Under the pieces are notes generated by a model that was not told where the DNA came from, made no database searches, and worked only from the letters and a program-made list of their open reading frames with translations. Made by a program: the position numbers and the translations under genes. From Neoceratodus forsteri (taxonomy: Eukaryota; Chordata; Ceratodontiformes; Ceratodontidae), in assembly GCA_016271365.2 (NCBI GenBank), contig CM057456.1:1396643001-1396707000 (forward strand): a stretch of 64,000 bases of DNA, in the 5' to 3' direction. Positions within the stretch are counted from its first letter, which is position 1, and each line of letters begins with the position of its first letter. Shown one piece after another: positions 43,995 through 54,900 of the stretch.

Positions 43995-45947
43995 TCCACC
44001 CACCCTATCGCAGTAGTCCCTCCCAGGAACTTTCAACAGTGTGAGGATTTCCCAGAGCCCATGGTGCTAGGGCCCCAATCCACTGTGGTAGGGGGAAGAT
44101 TCTCACTGTGCCTTCAGGGATGGCAGTCAATAACAACCAATGCCTGGGTGCTCCAACTCATAGAGTTCGGACACACACTAGACTTGACATGTACACCTCC
44201 CAACACGCCACCAAAACACACCACCTACCACCCGATCACGAGGCAGTTCTACAGGTAGAGACCCAAGCATTCTTGAACAAAAAAGCCATAGAGTCAGTCC
44301 TTCATCATCAACAGGGTCACAGCTTTTACTCCAGTTTTTTCCTTGTCCCAAAAGTGACAGGAGACTTCAGACTGGTTCTTGACCTCCGGCAACTCAGTCT
44401 CTTCATACAGTACAAGAAATTCCAGATGGTCACCCTACCAACCTGTCTGCCTTACCGAACAAGGGAGACTGTCTCTGCTCTCTAGACATAAAGGGTGCAT
44501 ATCTTCATATTATAATACACCCAGCTCACAGGAAATACCTGTGCTTCACTTTCAAACATTACCACTTTCAATTTCGTGCTCTCCCCTTCAGGCTTTCTTC
44601 GACCGCCAGGGTGTTCACAAAATGTTTAGTGGTTGTGGCAGCAGCTTTAAGAAAAGCAGGAGATTATGTCTTCCCTTATCTGGATGACTGGCTTCTGAAA
44701 GCCTTGAAGCACCAACTAGTAGCTACAGTACCTTCTCCCAGACACTTGCCCTATTATCTTCTCTAGGCATTACCGGCAACATTCCAAAATCCAAAATGGA
44801 CTTCTGTCAATGTCTCCAGTACACTGGGGGCTGTATTGGATATGTTGATAGGCTGTGCATTTCTGCCTTGGGATTGGGCTGAGAAACTCATCCACCTGGC
44901 GTCACATATCAGCAACAGTAGATATGTCTCAGCCCATTGCTACCTCAGGTTATTGGGCCACATGGCGGCAGCAATACCCACTGTGCCTTATGCCTATCTC
45001 CGTGTGTGCACCCTTCAGTGGATACTGAGGTTGCAGTGGGTCCAGAAGATGGACAATCTAGACATGGAAGTCAGTCTCCATGCCAGCGAGATGAGTCCTT
45101 CAATGGTGGATGGATCGCGACCATTTATTATGGGGGGTCCCCTTTTATATCCCCATTCCACAGCAAGCCCTTACAATGGACACATCTACACAGGGTTGGG
45201 AAGCCCATCTAGAAACCATGCAGACCCAAGGCACGTAGCATCCCACAGAGATCCATCTCCACATAAACATTCTGGAGAAGTGGGTGGTTCTCTATGCCTG
45301 ACAGGCCTTTCAAGAATGACTATTTCCAGGCAATCTTCTTGTCCAGATGGACAACGATGCAGTTGTCCATTACCTGAACGAGCGCGGGGAGGGGGGATCA
45401 CTCCTACCCACTATGCAGGGAAGTGGTGAGAGTCTGGTATAGGGTGACATAACATGGATTGCACCTTTTTCCAGGCAACACAAACACACTGGCAGATGCT
45501 CTAAGTCACTCCAAAACCCGCACACATGAGTGGGAACTTCAGTCAGTTGCCGAAGATGTTTTCGAACGATGGGGTCACCCAGAGGTTGACCTCTTCGTCT
45601 CCCCCCACAATGCAAAACTGCCACGTTACTGCTCACTTGAGCCCGAACCTGGAGTTATCTGGCTAAACACCTTATCCCTCTCCTGGACAGGAAGATTCCT
45701 CTATGCAGTCCCTCCATTCCCACTTATACAGAGAATGCTACACAAACTGCTCCAGGATCATGCAACAGTGATCCTAGTAGCCCCTCTCTGGCCTCATCAA
45801 GTTTGGTTTCCTCTGCTACAAAAGCTAGCAGTACAGGATCCCATTCTCCTTCCCATTTCCCCGACCCTCCTGAACCAGGACCAAGTAACCCTACAGCACC
45901 TCAACCTACATTCACTTCATCTCCATGCATGGCTCCTGAGTACATAG
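43995..45947 (+). pseudogene. Inner DIRS RT / RNase H remnant
   Basis: 43968-44258 has VGGRFSLCLQGWQSITTNAW. 44108-44485 has FFLVPKVTGDFRLVLDLRQL (44280-44400). The palm continues in other frames to FPYLDDWLLKA near 44665-44700, with the YLDD box intact. RNase H words lie in broken frames near 44836-45429 (VSAHCYLRLLGHMAAAIPT and following). 45459-45947 is open for 162 codons with NTLADALSHSKTRTHEWELQ and WGHPEVDLFVSPHNAKLP, the domain linking RNase H to the recombinase. Multiple frameshifts are present. Confidence 0.85.
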
Positions 45948-45979
45948 CCCTAGCAAGATAACCATTTCTAGCCCCAGGT

Positions 45980-46951
45980 TGCAGAAGTCCTGCAAGTGGC
46001 CCAAAAACCATTAGCCAGGGCTACATATTCTATGAAATGGAAACACTTCGCCAAGTGGGCAGCTGACCACAGGGTGGACCCACACACCTGCCCTCCACAA
46101 CAAATCTTGAACTACCTGCTGTCGCTGTCAGATGCCGGTTTAAAATACTTCTCCCTGAAGGTGCACCTATCTGCGATCTCTGCGTTCCATGTCCCAGTTG
46201 CTGATCTCCCACTGGCCCAAGAGGTCATGAAAACCTTTTTTAAAGGGTGTATTACACCTTAAGCCACCGGTGCGAAACCCCCTCCCACTGTGGGATTTGA
46301 ACTTTGTTTTGGAGAAACTCGCACTACCCCCTTTCAAACTTGCTGCTACATGTGAGCTGCAATACCTATCATGGAAAACCATGTTTTTACTGGCAATCAT
46401 GTTGGCAAGATGCATTTCAGAATTAGAGGTGCTACTGTATAAGCAGCCTTATTTAGTCTTTCATAAAGATAGAGGTTCTTTATGCACAAACCCTCACTTC
46501 CTCCCTAAGATGGTTTCAGAGTTCACTCTGAACCAATCCATCCAGCTCCCAGTGTATTACCCAGCGCATGCCAATCCAGGAGAAGCATTGCTCCATACTT
46601 TCGATGTATATAGAATACTGAGGGTACTACAGCTCCCGTACCAAGACAGCACAGTTTTTTGTTTCCTATGCCCCCAGTAAGGAGGGCAATCCCATTTCTA
46701 AGCAGTGCTTGTCCAGATGGTTGGCCAGCTGCATTACCTTTTGCTACAGGAAATATGGCAGAGAACTCCCCGGAGTGGTTAAATCTCATTCTACGCAGGG
46801 GATGGCTAACTCCGTTGCTTGCTTCAAAGGAGTATCAGCTGCCGAGATTTGTGAGGCAGCTACCTGGACAAAAGTCCATAATTTTACAAAACATTACAGC
46901 CTGGACATAATTTCCAGAAGACGGGCCAACTTTCGCCATGCAGTACTTTAG
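45980..46951 (+). pseudogene. Inner DIRS tyrosine recombinase remnant
   Basis: 45996-46262 is the N-terminal part (ARATYSMKWKHFAKWAADH, SLKVHLSAISAFHVP). 46270-46680 holds the first catalytic region, LARCISELEVL, where Cys replaces the catalytic Arg of ARRISEL, and MVSEFTLNQSIQLPVYYP. 46709-46951 holds KSHSTQGMANS, where Gln replaces the second catalytic Arg of HSTRG, and EAATWTKVHNFTKHYSLDI with the Tyr region kept. Both Arg losses fit CpG decay. The frame is otherwise rather intact, with two breaks. Confidence 0.85.
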
Positions 46952-47029
46952 GGTCCACGATCGTGAGTCCATCACCCTTCTCCTCCTCCTCCCAACTGTT
47001 AGGGACTCGTTTCTAGATGTGTAACCTGC

Positions 47030-47475
47030 TGCAAGAGATATCCTTAAAGAAGATAGTACAGTTACATAGGTACTTACCATAACAGTAGATCTTCGAGAGA
47101 ATCTCTTGCAGCTGGTCAAGCCGTCCCCTCTCCTTCCACCTTACAGCACACTGGAGACTTCTGCTCTAGGAAGCACAGCTCTTGCATCCATACCTGCAGG
47201 GAGCTCCTACTTCCTCCTCGGTTCCCCTCTGAGCACTCCCATGGGGTCCGAGTGGCACCCAGTCACCACCAATAAAAGAACAGACGAGCATCTGGGACCG
47301 CCCATGCTTTATGTAGGCTACAGGAGAGCATGTGATGTCATTGTGGGAAATCCCAGGTCGACTGCTGGTGACATCCTCTGGCTGGATTTCATGCCTGTGG
47401 CTGAATGTTCCTAGATGTGTGACCTGCTGCAAGAGATTCTCTCTCCAAGATCTACTGTTGTGGTATGTACCTATA
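47030..47475. repeat. Inner DIRS internal complementary region and right terminal repeat
   Basis: CTTACCATAACAGTAGATCT and GAGAGAATCTCTTGCAGC (47076-47112) form the internal region. 47130-47475 is the right terminal repeat, ending with CTGCTGCAAGAGATTCTCTC and CAAGATCTACTGTTGTGG. Part of it mirrors the left repeat near 36655-36700. Confidence 0.7.
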
Positions 47476-47494
47476 TAACTTTACTTTCCTTGTG

Positions 47495-48725
47495 CTCCCA
47501 GGTCACACCTGGGGAAAAAAGCTCCCGCTTAGTGTGCTTTTCCTGGTTAAACAATTTACCCTTTCCACTGTCTTCTGTGCCGTGGGTCTTTATCAAATGC
47601 TTGGCAGTGGTGGCAGCAGCAGGGAAGGTCTGTATGTTTTCCCTTACCTGGATGACTGGCTATTGAAAGCCCACTCCAGGGACCAGTGTTTAAAGACCTT
47701 AGCTCAAACAGCCAGCTGTTCGATGCTCTGGGGGTGACAGCCAACTTACCAAAATCAGCATTGACACCTTGCCAAAGACTGCAGTATATAGCTGCAATCC
47801 TGTACATGGCCTGGGGCTCAGCCTTTCTGCCTATGGACAGAGCCAACCACCTGAGTGCGCAAGCACAGTTAGTGCATGACAGTCGTTATGTCTCAGCGAG
47901 GACATTCCTACGTTTTCTGAGCCTTACAGCAGTGGCCATGGTCACAGTGCCACTAGCCAATTTGCACATTCAGATACCCCAGTGAACCCTAAGAGTCCAA
48001 TGCAGTCAGCTCACAGACGACCTAGAACAGGTGGAACTAGTCACGTCCCCTGTGCACAAAGTGCTCAAATGGTGAATGGAATGCAGCAACCTACTCAAGG
48101 GGGTACCATTCCTAATCTCTTCCCCTTCCCAGATCCTTACCACAGATTCCTCAGGACTGGGTTGGGTGGGATCACTTGCGGCCTCACCTAATTCAGGACA
48201 AGTGGACCCAAATGGAGAACACTTTACACATCAATATTCTGGAAATGCAAGCTGTCCCGTATGGACTCCAGGCCTTCCAGAACCACTTGATGCCAGGTCC
48301 TCTGCTAATACAGATGGACAGTGCCAGTGTGACGCATTACATCAACAACCGTGGGGAAGGGGGGGACTCATTCCTATCCTCTGTGCAGGGAAGCAGTGAG
48401 AGATTGGTATTGGACTCTGGAACACGGTCTACAACTATCAGCAGTCCATGTTCCAGGTGTCCAAAATGTCTTGCCAGACAAGCTAAGCAGGTCACAATGC
48501 AGGATGTATGAGTGGGAATTGCTGACTTCAGTGGTCGATGACCTATTTGAAAGATGGGTCATCCAGAGTTGGACCTTTTTGCATTCCCACACAATGCAAA
48601 ACTGCCACTTTTTGCTCACTCCCTCCAGGGCATGGATTTTTCTGGTGAGATGCAGCATCAGTCTGTTTCTGTATGCCTTTTCTCCCTTCCCTCTAATTCA
48701 GAGAGTGCTACCCAAACTGTAAATG
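47495..48725 (+). pseudogene. Outer DIRS RT / RNase H remnant
   Basis: The RT resumes near 47495 with words equivalent to LPFPLSSVPWVFIKCLAVVA and then the intact box FPYLDDWLLKAHSRD (about 47637-47685). 47686-47985 continues with LGVTANLPKSALTPCQRLQY. The RNase H region (48076-48511) has ILTTDSSGLGW, INILEMQAVPYGLQAF and PLLIQMDSASVTHYINN. 48351-48722 has VHVPGVQNVLPDKLSRSQC. The fingers and first catalytic Asp are missing, having been lost where the inner element sits. Confidence 0.82.
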
Positions 48726-48944
48726 GAGGGTGCAACTCTAATACTTGTTGCTCCCCTTTGGCCTTGACAGATCTAGTCCCCCTTACTGCAACAGCTGGCA
48801 GTGGAACCCCCAGTACCTCTGCACCTGTGCAAGGGTTTACTGTTACAGGAACAGAGAACCATGGTCCATCCAGACCTGAAATCTCCATCTGCACACATGG
48901 CTCCTGAAAACATTGGCATCGCTTGTTTTGGGGTTTCCTAAAAG

Positions 48945-50085
48945 GTGGCAGATGTTCTGGTGGCTGCTAGACAGCCTTCCACCAGATCCACTTACCCCAT
49001 GAAGTGGAAGCAGTTTGCTTTATGGGCTGCTTCTCACCACCTGGATCTGTTCACCTGTCCAGTTAATCACATTCTAGGGTATCTGCTGTCCTTATCAGAT
49101 TCAGGCCTGCAGCATGCCTCTATCAAAGTGCACCTGGATGCCATGTTAGCTTTCCATGTGCCTATAGAGGGCCATACAGTGGCTCAGATGGAGATAGCCA
49201 GTACGTTCTTGAGGAGCATTCTGCATTTAAAGCCCCTTGTTCGCATTCCAGTCCTGGCTTGTGACCTGATTTTTATTTTGTAAAAACTCACTTTGACTCC
49301 TTTTGAGCCAGCTGTGACTTCTGGCTTATGCTTTCTGTCTTGGAAAGCATTATTTTTGGTTGCAGTCAGTTCTGCTCAAAGGATTTCAGTGTAGGCTCTG
49401 ATGTGTGAGCCTCCTTATTTGATTTTCCACAAAGACAGGGTGTCTTTGCATACTCACCCCAAGTTTTTGCCAAAGGTAGTGTCTGAGTCTACTTGAAATC
49501 GAACCATCCACGTGCCAGTATAGAGCATGCTGATCTAGGGGGAGCATTGCTCCATACTTTGGATGTGCATTGAATACTCTGGTACTGTACACACCGTACC
49601 AAGGACTGCAGGAAGTTCTCACTGCTTTTCATTTGCCCCTGGGAACAAGAGTGCCTCAGTTTCAAAACAGTGCCTACCCAGATGGCTAGCAAACTGTATT
49701 ACTTTTTGTTACAGGAAGTGCAGTAAGGAACTTCCTGCTGTGGTTCGTGGTCAGTAATGTTTGTTCATGCACTCTATGTAAGCCTTGCTGGCTGTACATT
49801 TCGTTTGCATTGGTTTTTCCCTCCCTCTAGGTACATGTAAGTAAAGCAAGCGGAAAAGGACCGCAAGGTTCCAGTGGGCCTACCCGGTTACCAAAATTTA
49901 AATAAATAAATTCAGCAAGAGGCATGGCCTCTTCTGTAGCTTGTTTTCAGAATGTATCTGCTGCAGAGATCTGTGCAGTTGCCACCTGGAGTACTGTCCA
50001 CACTTTCAAGTACTACAGTCTGGACATTGTCTCTCATAGATGTGCTGGCGTTGGCCTGACTGTGCTACAAGGCCTGCTGTCGTAA
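48945..50085 (+). pseudogene. Outer DIRS tyrosine recombinase remnant (split)
   Basis: 48945-49283 is the N-terminal part (PSTRSTYPMKWKQFALWAA, SIKVHLDAMLAFH). The catalytic part follows in pieces: SAQRISV (first Arg kept) near 49373, then KFLPKVVSEST. After the 157-bp insert at 49755-49911 it resumes with SARGMASSVACFQNV (second Arg kept) and ATWSTVHTFKYYSLDI. Stops occur at 49281, 49391 and 49495. Confidence 0.82.
49755..49911 (+). mobile_element. Short A/T-tailed insert in the outer DIRS recombinase
   Basis: A 157-bp insert ending in CCTACCCGGTTACCAAAATT and an AAAT repeat, the same terminal word as the insert at 38119-38471. TCAG occurs at both junctions (49751-49754 and 49912-49915). 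It separates the catalytic His-x-x-Arg codons from the upstream recombinase. Confidence 0.7.
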
Positions 50086-50149
50086 GTCTACAGGCTCCAG
50101 CCCCCCAGACTCTCAGGTTTTGGTACTGCTTGGAACTCGTTTCAAAGAT

Positions 50150-50590
50150 GTAGCCTGATGAAAGAGATCCTCGAAGACAGAAGAGTTGATACTTACTGTA
50201 CTAGAAGATCTTCGAGAGAATCTCTTTCATAAGGCCATGTCATCCCACCCTCCTTCCCCCTTTTCGGATCTGCAACACTGAACTTCTCTGATGCTATCTC
50301 CATTCTTTAATTGTTCAGCCCTCTGTCTCACCTGGTTTGTAGAGTGTTGGGTTCTCTCCTGGTTCTCTACAGGGAGGTACTCTGAGCAGATCTCTGGTGG
50401 GGAACTGAGGAGAAGAGTGGCTGCCCAAGTTTATGTGTACACTGATGTCTGGCGACATCATCGGTGGCCCCTGGCAGACCGTTTTCAAAAGCTTCCATGT
50501 AGTCCTAGAGCCTGATGGATATTAGTTCCATAGATGTGGCCTGATGAAAGAGATTCTCTCAAAGATCTACTGTTATGGTAAGTACGTAAC
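50150..50590. repeat. Outer DIRS internal complementary region and right terminal repeat
   Basis: 50154-50235 has TGATGAAAGAGATCC and AGATCTTCGAGAGAATCTC. The terminal repeat runs to about 50590 and mirrors 34645-34860, ending CCTGATGAAAGAGATTCTC then AAGATCTACTGTTATGG. Confidence 0.78.
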
Positions 50591-51885
50591 TGTTCTTTGT
50601 ACACCAGGCACCAATCTCCTGTGGTTGTAGGGTAGGCCAGAGTATCGTGGTTACTTTTTTACCAGCTGTGAGAAGTAGTTCTAAAATATATTTGATGTGT
50701 TTTCTGTGGAAACCTGGAGAATGATGTAATAATACATATAATTCCAGTGTAAACTTCAGAGGCTTTGGGAATTGGTCTCCAAGTTCCATCTCTAAAGACT
50801 GAAAATAAGGTCAGAGAATGGGGCATTCCCACCTAATGTGAGTTGCCCTGGACTCTCCACAGAGGCTGCAACATGTTGTGCTGCCAGTAGGTAAATAATA
50901 AGCATCCTAAAATGTCTTGTATTGTGCTTCCATGTGTATTCACGCCATTGATGGGAAGCTGTGATCCAGGCTACTATCTGGCATACAGTGTGCCACTGTT
51001 TTCTTGGGATGGGGGTCCCAGTCTCCTCATTCCACCTCTGGGCTGTACCTTTTGTACTATCTCTGTGTGTAACTATAAGAACCTGGGTGGTTATGGTTAT
51101 TGAATGCGCCGTAACTCCTGTTTTAAAGAAGAGCAGGAAGTACAGTATTATGGCCAGGGGCGAATCCATCAATTGTGCTGCTCAAAGAAGAGAGAGAGAG
51201 CATAATGCCAAAGTTTAAAGTAATTGTAGAAATCTGTATGTTCCAGTCTGAATCGCTTCTGCATAGCTGGAAAGGAAAGTATTGCCTAAGAAAAACTTAT
51301 CTAGATATTGCAGAGAGAACCTCTCCCATTTGCAACATCTATGGTCCCTCCTCACTGAGAGGAAATATTCCAGTTAGGAGATGGAACAGAGCAGGGGCAT
51401 AAAAGGTGTTAGCAACAAAATCTTCCAGAGCGTGTGTGCCATGCCTTTATTTGGTCCCTAATCCATCGGTTATGATCAGTGAGATGCAAAGCCTCACCTG
51501 TCACATGGAATAATGAACGGCTGAACTCCTTAGTAGGGAAGATTGCCCTTTCTAAGCCGAGCCAAAAAGGAGTACCTGCCAAGTGTCGGATGTACAGAGA
51601 ACAAATGTTGAATGCTGAGTAATAGAGTTTCAAATTTGAGAGGGCCATTCCCTCCTTGTCCCACAGAAGAAACAGAGTTTTCAAAAATGGGCTGAAGGTT
51701 TCCTGGTCTCTGATTGGCTGGTACCCATGTGGGGGGGGGGGGTAGATTAACTTTCAATAGAGAACAGGAAATAAAAAGTGGCCTGCCTGATGCCAAACTC
51801 ATATCACTGTGCCATTTGGAATTTTGAGAGTTACTCCCCACCATTTTTTCCGCTCACTTAGCAAGAGTTGCCAGCTGATGTCGGC
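50591..51885 (-). mobile_element. L1/Tx1-like LINE C-terminal fragment, copy 1
   Basis: The minus-strand coding remnant downstream of an RT, in shifted frames. The words are ERAIFPTKEFSRSLF and ALSNLKLYYSAFNI (51409-51684), RWNEETGTPIPRKQWHTVCQ and KHNTRHFRMLIIYLLAAQH (50792-51172), then VESPGQLTLGGNAPFSDLIF and MELGDQFPKPLKFTLELYVL (50559-50880). This order matches the region after the RT of L1/Tx1-group LINEs. The cysteine residues of the usual zinc-binding site near the end are not evident. It abuts the outer DIRS right end. Confidence 0.68.
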
Positions 51886-52945
51886 TGGTTACTACCTCCC
51901 ATTTCGCCAAACCATCCATTTCCTTTTTGGAAAAAACACATATAGCACAACAGTTTTTGTTACCACAACATTACAGTTTTCTTTAAAGTGTACCTTCTTT
52001 TTGTAAGTGGATCCCTGTCTTGCTGCCCACATTGTCAGGCAGCATGAAGGCCCCCCCCCCACCGACTGCAAAATGTGTGCTGTCTTCTCCTACAGCGGCT
52101 CACAAATTAAAAGGAAAAAAAAAAAGCAAACATCCAGTCCAGTAAAAGGAGAATGATGAAAAACAAGCCTCAATTGTAAAACAAGAAATAAACGTAGTGT
52201 TCTTTTGCCTCTTGCCATTTCTGAATACTTCTGGGTGTTACATCATTTGCTCTCATGCGAGGTAATGACTGCATCTTCCTTCAACCGCAAAAAACAACCA
52301 GGACTTCTGGTAAGGTTGCAAAACAGGATACAAACAGTAATCACAAGCTTAAACCATTGAGATTAAGTTGGGGGGAACCCCTGCATTCAACACAGATTAC
52401 TGCATGCAGCGCAATGGGTATAGTGCCCCGTGCTGCCAGTATCAATACTATGCAGTGCAGGGATTACTTTACACAAATAGGATTTTTTTAAAACATTTTT
52501 TATGGTCCTGTTTTTTTTTTTGGTTTTTTTTTTAAATCACCCCAAGCCCCTTTTCTAAGTGCAATAATGCCCTCCAGGGTGAGTGGTATGGCCTATACTG
52601 GATCTTCCAGGGACTATAAGCCCCCTCTGCCTGTGATTCGGGCCTCACTACGCCCCTGGGTGGTCTGATATAGCCCAATACCACCCACCCTGTCGAGTAT
52701 TCTGTCAAGTATTATTGCTTGTTTAATTCAGACCCTTGAGCACTGTCCAGAGAATATAAACCTGGAGATAAGCTTGTTGAATTGCCTCTAGTTTGATTGG
52801 GCTAAATATACTGGGGCATTTTTAAAACAGATAAAGATCCCGGGGCAGTGTTATCATGCATTTAATGCCCACTTTATGAGTGAGACTAAGAGGAAGTGTT
52901 CCCAGTGAGAAAGGCTCTGTGTTAGTTGGGCAGTAAAGGGCTAGT
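51886..52945. other. Unassigned DNA
   Basis: Mixed sequence with homopolymer runs (poly-C near 52051, poly-T near 52510). No gene or nameable repeat. Confidence 0.4.
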
Positions 52946-53165
52946 AATTATAGAGACATAGACAGTGTCGTTGGAAAACACCAACGGTCCATCCAGTCTG
53001 CCTGAATTCCCTGATTAGCCCTGGGACCTACTGTTCCTCTATGGTCTTAGCCCTCCCCATCCTTTCCCCATGCCCCTCCGGCTTCTGCCGCCCTAAGCAA
53101 CGTCTATACCCTTCATTCTATCCCAGCTGTGTTTGAACCCACCAGCAGTTTTAGCACCTGCCACT

Positions 53166-54139
53166 TCAGCTGTTCCATGACTTCACCACCCTTTCTGTAA
53201 AATAATACCTCCTCATGTCCCTTGTGGGCCTCACTCTTGTCAGTTCACACTTGTGTCCATGTGACCATGAACTAGTATTAAAACTAAGTAGTTCCCCACA
53301 GTTCACCATATTAATTCCTAGGAACTTGAAGGTCTCTATCATATTGAGGTGCTCCACATAGGACCTGCCCTATTAGCCTTGAATCATGTTTATCACCCTG
53401 CTCTGCATCGTCTCCAGCCTATCTCTATCCTTCCTGAGGTGAGGACTTCAGAACTGGGTGCAGTATTCCAGGTGTGGCCTCTTTAAGGATCTGTATAGGG
53501 GAAGTATGACCTCTTCCCGTCTGCTATTAATATTCCCACCCGCTACATCCAACCATCCTACTCGCTTTGCTGTATGCCTTGTTGCAGTAAGTCAATTGTT
53601 TGAGGGAGTTACTGATGATAACTCCAAGGTCCTGTTTCTCAGCTGTAGTGCGAAGTCTTACCCAACCCATCCAGTACTCTGCCCTGGGTTTCTTGTTCCC
53701 TAGGTGCATTACCTTGCACTTTCTGGCATTGACTTTCAACTGCCAAAACCTTAGACCACCCCTGTAGCTTTCTTACATGACTCTGTATTTCCCTGATTCC
53801 CTCATTGCTGTTCACCCTCCCACAGAGCTTAGTATCATCTATGAAGAGACACAGCCTGCCCTGGATACCCTCACCAAAAACAGAGCTATATTGTCCCCCA
53901 TTCATGACCACCCTCTCTGCTAACTTGACCCCTTTGACTACAACCCTCTGCTGCCTCTCCTTTAGCCAATTACCTAACCAGTTATTATGACCTTAGCTGC
54001 ACCCAGATCCTCTATCTTCTTCAGTATGCATCTGTGAAGCACCAAGTCAAAAACCTTGCTGAAGCCGAAGTAGACCAAATCGACAGAGTGGCCCCTATCC
54101 AATTCCCTCATCACCCAGTCAAAGAAAACTATCAGGTTA
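53166..54139 (-). pseudogene. CR1 reverse transcriptase remnant, copy 4, 3' part
   Basis: Minus strand: NLIVFFDWVMRELDRG and YFGFSKVFDLVLH (54040-54139), then QQRVVV near 53940, LCLFIDDTKLCGRV (53820-53860; Ile in place of Ala before the intact DD), and NARKCKVMHLGNKK with KQDLGVIIS (53527-53739). The C-terminal YYFTERVVKSWNS is at 53166-53357. Stops and frame changes are frequent. The Asp of the usual LDFSKAF is Gly here. Confidence 0.83.
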
Positions 54140-54900
54140 TGAACATCTTACATTCCTTTGACCTAAAGAACTCCCTCCCCAACAGTCATGAGTGGATCAT
54201 CACAGGTGACTTTAATATGAAGTGGCAGTCTGACCAGGCAAATGAAGCCAGACAGGCCCTCGCCATGACTGGTTTACATCAAATTATCACACATACCACC
54301 CACACTAACTACAAGACCAGTTATGAATCCACTCTCGACTGGATCATTGTCTCCAACCACTCCAGAGTGTCTGCCTCTGGCATCCTCCCAGACTCTCTAA
54401 GCGACCACTGTGCTGTTTTCTGCCATTGGTCTGCTAAGGGCCTGAAACGTGATTCTAAGTATATTCTCACCAGGGACCTGAACAAACGTAACCTTGAGAA
54501 GGTCTCAAAGGCTCTCCATAATGTGGACTGGTCATTCACCGAACACATCACCAACATTGATGACACTTTTGACACTTTCTGTAAGTCTTTCCTTGTCATA
54601 TGTGACTCTTTTATTCCCTTTAAAAAGCTCAGGGTCTGAGAAATGATTGGCTCATTCCTGACCTCCTGAAGACTAGCGACAAAGCCTGGGCCAAGTATAG
54701 AAAATTTAGACTACCCAACGTCCTTCAAGACTTTAAAACTCTTTGCAATAGGTGCAAATCAGCTGTCCATGCTGCAAAAACAAATTGCATTAGGGAACGG
54801 CAATTGTGCAGCGACCGTGACCCAAAACTCACCTGGTGGACTTTAAATAACTTGTTAGGGTCATCTTTTCTGTTCCTTCCTATCTCCCTGTCTAAGGTTG
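54140..54900 (+). pseudogene. LINE endonuclease remnant, Rex1-like copy 3
   Basis: The frame from about 54140 to 54639 carries the endonuclease landmarks EWIITGDFNMKW (GDFN), STLDWIIVSN (DWI) and DSLSDHCAVF (SDH), so the C-terminal half of an apurinic-type endonuclease with its catalytic SDH is present. A stop at 54639 precedes the linker (LIPDLLKTSDKAWAKYRKFR in another frame). The preceding codons to 54034 in the same frame belong to antisense CR1 and are not part of the protein. Confidence 0.8.

Larger units (their letters stand above)
36650..47475 (+). mobile_element. Inner DIRS-like element
   Basis: A third DIRS copy inserted in the outer one. Its left terminal repeat near 36655-36700 (GGTCCCAGATCCTCCTCGG) mirrors the right one near 47288-47312. 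It has its own gag (36790-43980, split by two insertions), RT/RNase H (43995-45945), recombinase (45980-46951), internal complementary region (47030-47110) and right terminal repeat (to about 47475). The outermost left bases appear lost. Without insertions it would be about 5.7 kb. Confidence 0.75.
34645..50590 (+). mobile_element. Outer DIRS-like element (host of the nest)
   Basis: A second DIRS element whose two halves lie at 34645-36650 (left terminal repeat and gag) and 47480-50590 (RT, RNase H, recombinase, internal complementary region and right terminal repeat). The termini match as inverted repeats: GTCAGGCTCTAGGACCACAT at about 34709 against its complement near 50510, and CTCTTTCATCAGG at 34679 against CCTGATGAAAGAG near 50540. 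Between the halves lies a younger DIRS copy. The stretch from the gag end to the middle of the RT is missing, so the insertion was accompanied by a deletion or exchange. Confidence 0.8.

Noticed and set aside
54034..54139. N-terminal extension of the Rex1-like endonuclease
   Set aside because: These codons are antisense CR1 RT sequence. The frame happens to run open across the insertion junction.
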